The translations under genes and the position numbers were made by a program. Positions 59,197 to 64,000 of a DNA stretch of 64,000 nucleotides are shown here, piece by piece; the first letter of the stretch is position 1; every line of letters starts with the position of its first letter. Source of the stretch: Maridesulfovibrio sp. (lineage in GTDB: Bacteria; Desulfobacterota; Desulfovibrionia; Desulfovibrionales; Desulfovibrionaceae); NCBI RefSeq assembly GCF_963667685.1, contig NZ_OY763930.1:1222501-1286500 (forward strand), read 5' to 3'. The notes beneath the pieces are model-generated. The model made no database searches and was not told where the DNA came from. It was given only the letters and a program-made list of their open reading frames with translations.

Positions 59197-61905
59197 CTAC
59201 TCCGTTTTACCTTCCAGCCTGGTACAGTCCAGCCTCATTTCCACAAGATCTTCTTCGTAATTTTCGCTGATATTAAAACCGAATTTTCGGGAAAGCCCCT
59301 GCATAGCTTTATTCTCAAAAAGGGTCTGCCCGACCAGCCAATGAGTACCGCGATCTCTTGTGTATTTGATTATCTTATAAAAAAGCATGGACCCCAACCC
59401 GGTTCCTTTTAGGTCTGAACGTACCACAATGGCAAATTCGGCTTCAGAATTATCCGGTTTGGTGGAAGTGCGGACAACCCCCAGGGTTTCCGGCCGACCT
59501 TCTTCATTGGTAGCGGTGGCAATAAAGGCCATTTCCCGGTCATAGTTGATCTGGGTAAAACGGGACATGTCTTTATGGTCGAAATCCCGGCGGACCACAC
59601 CGAAAAAGCGCATGCGCATATCTTCATCAGAAACACGGGATAAAAATTCATAGTGCGCCGGTTCATCTTCAGGCCTGATGGGTCGCAAGGTAACATGGCG
59701 TCCATCACGGAGAACCACGCACTCTTCCAGCTCACGGGGATAGGGCCTGATAGCAAGTTGCGGACAATCCTCACGACATTCCGCAACCATAATTTTAGCT
59801 CCGAGAGCCAGTACTCCGGTCTCATCCCCATAGAGAGGATTGATGTCCAGATGCACTAGCTGTGGAATATCAATAAAAAGCTGTGAGACCTGTATCAATG
59901 TCAAACAAAGGTCATCAATATCAGCAGGCGGTTGGGTCGGTGTACCGGAAAGCAGACGAGAAATACGGGTTCTGCTGATCAATTCGCGAGCAAGGCTCAT
60001 ATTTAATGGAACCATGGCTACAGCCTGATCCCGGACGACCTCACGGGTCATTCCGCCGTGCCCGAAATGGATAATAGGTCCGAAAGTTGAATCTGCTGAT
60101 GCGGAGATAAAAAGTTCGTGCGCCCCCAGTCTCCGGCCCATTTTCTGTACCGTAAAGCCTTCAATGTAGGCATCCGGGCGCTGGCGGTTTACGCGTGTCA
60201 GCATGGTCACCGCTGCTTCCCAGACTTTTTCCGTGCTTTCAAGGTCGAGCACAACACCACCCACATCATACGGCTGGTTTATCTGTGGTGAGCGTATTTT
60301 AAGTGCTACCGGACAACCTATTTCATCTGCGGCAATGACCGCCTCACGGGCTGAAATGGCCACCCTGGTTTCAACAACAGGCAGACCGTAGGCTGCAAGC
60401 ACCTTGCGCGCCTCCGGTTCACTCAGCTCCTGACGTCCTTCGGAAAGGGCCTTGCGCACAGTATTCCTGGCAGTTGTCGTATCAGGGAAAAAATCCGTGG
60501 GCAGAGAATCCGGAGTTTCAGTAAGCAACTCCTGGTTGCGCTGATATTCGGCCATGTACATAAAAGCCCGTACCGCCTGATCCGTACTTTCATAAGTCGG
60601 AATACCATGAATGGAAAAAATCTTGCGTGACTTGCGGGACATGCCGGAGCCAAGCCAGGCGGTAAGCACCATGCGCCGTACCCTTTTAAGGCCTTTAGCT
60701 ATAACCTCGGCCACATCGGCACTGGATATCCCGGCAAAAGGGACATGAACCACCAGCACTGCGTCCACACCTTTATCCTTGATCAGCACCTTCAGAGCAT
60801 CGAGATACTTCTGTCCGGGCGTATCATATTTGATTGTGACCGGGTTGGTCCCGCTCCAGTGACCCTCAAAAACCGTGTCGAGCTTTTCAATTGTTTCCGG
60901 AGAAATCTCGGCCAGCCGCCCGCCCCTGCGTAGCAATCCGTCAGCAGCTGTGAGTCCGGCGCTCGTACCGTTACCAATAATCGCCAGCCTGTTGCCGCGC
61001 ACCGGCTGACGCAGACTGGCAAGGGTCTGGGCCGCATCAAACATGCCGTCAATAGTCTGTACCCGCAACATCCCGGCACGGCGGAAAGCAACATCATAGA
61101 CCTCATCTGCACGGGCAACCATGGTATTCTCCAAATGAGCCAGCTCCTGAGTAACATGCTGCATTGCCTGTCCCGGACGGATGGCCAGCACAGGTTTGTT
61201 ACGTGAAGCCGCGCGGGCCGCCGACATGAAGTCCCGTGCATCATGAATGGATTCGATATAAAGAAGAATCGACCTTGTCTGAGCGTCAGAACCAAGATAA
61301 TCAAGCACGTCGCCGAAAGTAAGATCAATGCGACTCCCCAGTGAAACCACATGGGAAAAACCAATGTCATTGGTAGCTGCCCAGTCTAAAACAGTAGGAA
61401 TAAAACTATCCGACTGGGAAACAAAAGCAATCTTTCCCGGCTTGGCCGGAAGCGGGGCAAGACTGGCATTGAGATTCAGGGCCGGGACAATAAAACCAAG
61501 ACTCTTGGGACCGAGAATACGCATATTCGGGGAATTTGCTGCCCTAAGCAGCTCAGCCCTCAGCCTGACCCTGTCCTCTTTTGGAATGGCACTGAATCCC
61601 GGACCGATCAGGGCGCAGGCTTTGACACCTCTCTCACTGAGTTTGGCCAGCAACGGCGGACAATCCTGAAGCGGAAGGCATATCACAGCCAGATCAGGAA
61701 CTTTGGGCAAGGATTCCACATCCTTGTATGTCAAAACCCCGGCAATGGCTTCAGCGTCAGTACAAACCGGCATAACCGGACCGAGAAAACCTCCTCCCAT
61801 CAGGTTGCGCATAACTATGTTACCTGCATTGTCAGGGGCATTGGTTGCGCCGATAACGGCAACTGATCCGGGCTGAAAAAGATATTCCAGATTAATAACG
61901 CTCAT
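59197..61905 (-). CDS. Pat-like protein lysine acetyltransferase (NDP-forming acyl-CoA synthetase domain plus GNAT)
   Basis: This 902-residue protein has the Pat/AcuA-independent layout. A CoA-binding Rossmann domain begins at residue 1 (LEYLFQPGSVAVIGATNAPD). A succinyl-CoA-ligase-like domain follows (to about 460), then an ATP-grasp domain (about 480–700, KIRSPQINQPYDVGGV) and a C-terminal GNAT domain (about 735–895). The acetyl-CoA-binding loop RSDLKGTGLGS is intact. In Salmonella, Pat acetylates and inactivates acetyl-CoA synthetase. The divergent gene beside it is acs, so a Pat–Acs regulatory pair is a strong reading. The gene is 222 bases from acs, head to head. Confidence 0.9.
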   Translation of the reverse strand: MSVINLEYLFQPGSVAVIGATNAPDNAGNIVMRNLMGGGFLGPVMPVCTDAEAIAGVLTYKDVESLPKVPDLAVICLPLQDCPPLLAKLSERGVKACALIGPGFSAIPKEDRVRLRAELLRAANSPNMRILGPKSLGFIVPALNLNASLAPLPAKPGKIAFVSQSDSFIPTVLDWAATNDIGFSHVVSLGSRIDLTFGDVLDYLGSDAQTRSILLYIESIHDARDFMSAARAASRNKPVLAIRPGQAMQHVTQELAHLENTMVARADEVYDVAFRRAGMLRVQTIDGMFDAAQTLASLRQPVRGNRLAIIGNGTSAGLTAADGLLRRGGRLAEISPETIEKLDTVFEGHWSGTNPVTIKYDTPGQKYLDALKVLIKDKGVDAVLVVHVPFAGISSADVAEVIAKGLKRVRRMVLTAWLGSGMSRKSRKIFSIHGIPTYESTDQAVRAFMYMAEYQRNQELLTETPDSLPTDFFPDTTTARNTVRKALSEGRQELSEPEARKVLAAYGLPVVETRVAISAREAVIAADEIGCPVALKIRSPQINQPYDVGGVVLDLESTEKVWEAAVTMLTRVNRQRPDAYIEGFTVQKMGRRLGAHELFISASADSTFGPIIHFGHGGMTREVVRDQAVAMVPLNMSLARELISRTRISRLLSGTPTQPPADIDDLCLTLIQVSQLFIDIPQLVHLDINPLYGDETGVLALGAKIMVAECREDCPQLAIRPYPRELEECVVLRDGRHVTLRPIRPEDEPAHYEFLSRVSDEDMRMRFFGVVRRDFDHKDMSRFTQINYDREMAFIATATNEEGRPETLGVVRTSTKPDNSEAEFAIVVRSDLKGTGLGSMLFYKIIKYTRDRGTHWLVGQTLFENKAMQGLSRKFGFNISENYEEDLVEMRLDCTRLEGKTE

Positions 61906-62128
61906 GAAGGCCTCTTGTTAAGGTTCCGATGCTTACCAGTGCACAAACCTATACATACCTGCTGAACAGACTGCATATCAAGCATAAAGCTGAACGCATA
62001 ATATGAAATTATCAGGTTCTTTCACTTAGATGGTTCCGACAAAGCTGTTCAACCAGGCTGAAACAGCGTATATAAACAGGAGTAGTGCACGCAAACCAGT
62101 ATAATTTTTTTGAGCCGGAGCCGGAAAT

Positions 62129-64000
62129 ATGAGCGAGAATACAATTGAAAACCTGAGTAGAGAAGAGCGCACATTCCACCCCTCGCAGGAAATGGAAATG
62201 GAAAAGGAATTACTGGATCAGGCCAACCTGACCCCTGAAAAATATAAACAGGCCAGACGCATGGCGGAAAACGACAGCGAAGCTTTCTGGGCCGAACGGG
62301 CACGGAAGCTGCTGCACTGGACACGTGACTTTGACAGCATCCTAGAATCCGATCCTGAAAAGAACGAATATAAATGGTTCAACGGCGGACGTCTCAACGC
62401 TTCCTACAACTGTCTTGACCGCCACTTACAAGCTGGCAGACGTAATAAAGCAGCACTGATCTGGCAGGGTGAACCGGAGGAAGAAGTCCGTGTTTTCACC
62501 TACCATATGCTGCACCGCAAGGTCTGTCGTTTTGCCAATGTATTAAAAAAAATGGGCATTTCTAAAGGTGACAGGGTCGCTATCTATCTGCCTATGGTAC
62601 CGGAACTGGTCATTTCAATGTTGGCCTGTGCCCGCATCGGAGCAATCCATTCCGTAATTTTCGCCGGATTTTCTGCAGTCAGCCTGCAAAACCGAATTAC
62701 AGATTGCGACGCCAAGATTTTAATTGCTGCAGACGGAGTTCTGCGCGGCGGAAAAACCATTCCCCTGAAGCGCAATGTTGATGAAGCCCTTTTCGAATGT
62801 CCTTCGGTAGAGCAAGTCATCATGGTCAAACGCACCGGGGATAAAATAGACTTCATCGAAGGCCGCGACACATGGTGGCATGAGGAAATCGCGGCCAGCG
62901 ACATTGAAGACTCCTGCAAGCCGGAATCAATGCGATCCGATGATCCGCTGTTCATCCTGCATACGTCCGGAGCCACAGGTAAAGCCAAAGGAATTGTGCA
63001 CACAACCGGTCCCTATCTCACCATTACCGCCCACACCACAAAATGGGTATTCGACCTCAAAGAAGACGATGTTCACTGGTGCACCGCAGATATAGGCTGG
63101 ATCACCGGGCACAGTTATACCGTTTACGGACCGCTGGCTCTGGGCGGAACCACCCTGATATTTGAAGGAATTCCCACTTTTCCACGGCCGGACCGCTACT
63201 GGGAAATAATCAACCGCTACGGGGTGAATATTTTCTACACAACTCCCACGGCTGTCCGGGCACTTATGCGTGAAGGATCACAGTGGACTGAAAGATACGA
63301 CCTTTCGACCCTGCGCATTCTCGGTTCAGTAGGAGAACCAATCAACCCGGAAGTATGGGTCTGGTTCCATGAACATATAGGTAAGGGCAAGCTTCCTCTG
63401 CTGGACACATGGTGGCAGACCGAAACCGGAGGAATCCTGATCTCCCCGCTACCCTATGTGAGCAGACTCAAACCCGGTTCAACAGGGAAACCCCTGCCGG
63501 GAATAAGTGCCAAAATAGTTCGCAGTGACGGTAGCGATGCTTCTTCCGACGAAGGCGGACATCTTCTGATAACCAAGCCCTGGCCGGGCATGCTCACAAC
63601 CATCCACAATGACCGTGCAAGATACAACAGAACCTACTTTGAACGTTTCCCCGGAAATTACGAAACCGGCGACGGAGCAAGAATCGATGCAGACGGGGAC
63701 TTTTGGATTATGGGCCGCCTTGACGATGTCATCAATGTTTCCGGGCACCGCCTTGGAACAACCGAAATCGAGTCCGCACTCATCGCCCATCCCGATGTGA
63801 CAGAAGCAGCCGTGGTCGGAGTTCCCCACGAAGTCAAGGGGCAAACCGTTTACGCATATGTTACCCTGCGCAGCGGTCTCGATGAAGATGACGAAATGCG
63901 CGCCGACCTGAGGAACTGGGTCAGCAAGGAAATCGGCCCCATTGCTGTTCCGGAAAATGTCCAGTTTTCCGAAGGTCTTCCCAAAACCCGCTCCGGCAAG
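62129..64000 (+). CDS. acs: Acetyl-CoA synthetase (AMP-forming), truncated by the window end
   Basis: The first 624 codons of an Acs of typical size (about 650) are present. The reaction is acetate + ATP + CoA to acetyl-CoA via acetyl-AMP. Visible are the N-terminal Acs helix region (KWFNGGRLNASYNCLDRHL), TSGATGKAKG P-loop-like motif (residues 279–288), WWQTETGG and YETGDGARIDADGDFWIMGR. The last visible residues PKTRSGK end on K624, the invariant catalytic lysine that is the target of Pat-type acetylation. GGAG lies eight bases before the ATG. The start pairs with a divergent pat-like gene upstream. The end lies outside the window. Confidence 0.96.
   Translation, partial: MSENTIENLSREERTFHPSQEMEMEKELLDQANLTPEKYKQARRMAENDSEAFWAERARKLLHWTRDFDSILESDPEKNEYKWFNGGRLNASYNCLDRHLQAGRRNKAALIWQGEPEEEVRVFTYHMLHRKVCRFANVLKKMGISKGDRVAIYLPMVPELVISMLACARIGAIHSVIFAGFSAVSLQNRITDCDAKILIAADGVLRGGKTIPLKRNVDEALFECPSVEQVIMVKRTGDKIDFIEGRDTWWHEEIAASDIEDSCKPESMRSDDPLFILHTSGATGKAKGIVHTTGPYLTITAHTTKWVFDLKEDDVHWCTADIGWITGHSYTVYGPLALGGTTLIFEGIPTFPRPDRYWEIINRYGVNIFYTTPTAVRALMREGSQWTERYDLSTLRILGSVGEPINPEVWVWFHEHIGKGKLPLLDTWWQTETGGILISPLPYVSRLKPGSTGKPLPGISAKIVRSDGSDASSDEGGHLLITKPWPGMLTTIHNDRARYNRTYFERFPGNYETGDGARIDADGDFWIMGRLDDVINVSGHRLGTTEIESALIAHPDVTEAAVVGVPHEVKGQTVYAYVTLRSGLDEDDEMRADLRNWVSKEIGPIAVPENVQFSEGLPKTRSGK

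Noticed and set aside
62041-62105. TATAAT at 62100–62105 upstream of acs as a promoter
   Set aside because: The -10 is good but the -35 position (CAGGAG) is not, and the distance to the ATG is only 23 bases. I do not list it without start-site data.
1-64000. CRISPR arrays, tRNA or rRNA genes, insertion sequences, prophage
   Set aside because: I looked for regularly spaced direct repeats, cloverleaf-type segments with GGTTCGAATCC-like arms, and transposase or integrase motifs, and saw none. Weak tRNA-like segments cannot be excluded without a covariance-model search.

Overview
The window looks like chromosomal DNA of a free-living, flagellated, Gram-negative sulfate reducer of the Desulfovibrionaceae, most likely a marine Desulfovibrio/Maridesulfovibrio type. 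That assignment is an inference. It rests on moderate GC content, a type II secretion (T2SS) cluster split in the way described below, a DUF4390–NtrY–HD-GYP–NtrX signalling block, and intergenic repeats of the 'GCCTCCGGCGGC…hairpin…AAAACTTTT' kind that I associate with Desulfovibrio genomes. No rRNA, tRNA, CRISPR, insertion sequence or phage gene was recognised.

Layout. 1–3.8 kb: the tail of an unknown gene, fliM, and a small sugar cassette (family 2 glycosyltransferase, FdtA-like ketoisomerase, DegT aminotransferase) closed by a strong hairpin terminator. 3.9–11.2 kb (minus strand): an MnmM/YtqB-like methyltransferase, then a T2SS pseudopilin and platform operon that reads, in its own direction, propeller-like lipoprotein–gspG-H-I-J-K-L-M-N. 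11.4–16.6 kb (plus strand): a membrane sensor-kinase-like ATPase, a response regulator with a RelE/ParE-like C-terminal domain, gspC, gspF and kdsD. GspD and GspE are not in the window.

16.6–47.1 kb: a surface-glycan locus of about 30 kb, all on the plus strand. It opens with an inverted pair of intergenic repeats and asnB. A UDP-diNAc-bacillosamine module follows (PglA-like glycosyltransferase, PglC, PglD, PglE, PglF), then a winged-helix regulator, a WbpE-like aminotransferase, two GT4 enzymes, an epimerase and a PglK/MsbA-like ABC flippase. Next is a pseudaminic acid set (PseB, PseC, PseF, PseG, PseI) in which a formyltransferase gene stands where an acetyltransferase (PseH) gene is expected. 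The locus continues with a KpsS/KpsC-like protein, a polysaccharide deacetylase, a radical SAM/SPASM protein, a FemAB-like protein, another DegT aminotransferase, an acyltransferase, a glycosyltransferase, and WbpD-, WbpB- and epimerase-like enzymes. It ends at a strong bidirectional terminator. Together these genes should make and flip at least one lipid-linked glycan with bacillosamine, pseudaminic-acid-type and diacetamido-uronic-type sugars, for flagellin, glycoprotein or surface polysaccharide.

47.1–64 kb: a small coiled-coil lipoprotein and a giant AsmA-like DUF748 protein (minus strand); DUF4390, NtrY-like kinase, HD-GYP regulator and NtrX-like activator (plus strand); a periplasmic beta-carbonic-anhydrase-like protein that has lost both zinc cysteines; a UPF0104 membrane protein; and a Pat-like acyl-CoA synthetase/GNAT protein facing acetyl-CoA synthetase (acs). 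acs is cut by the window end exactly at the lysine that Pat enzymes acetylate.
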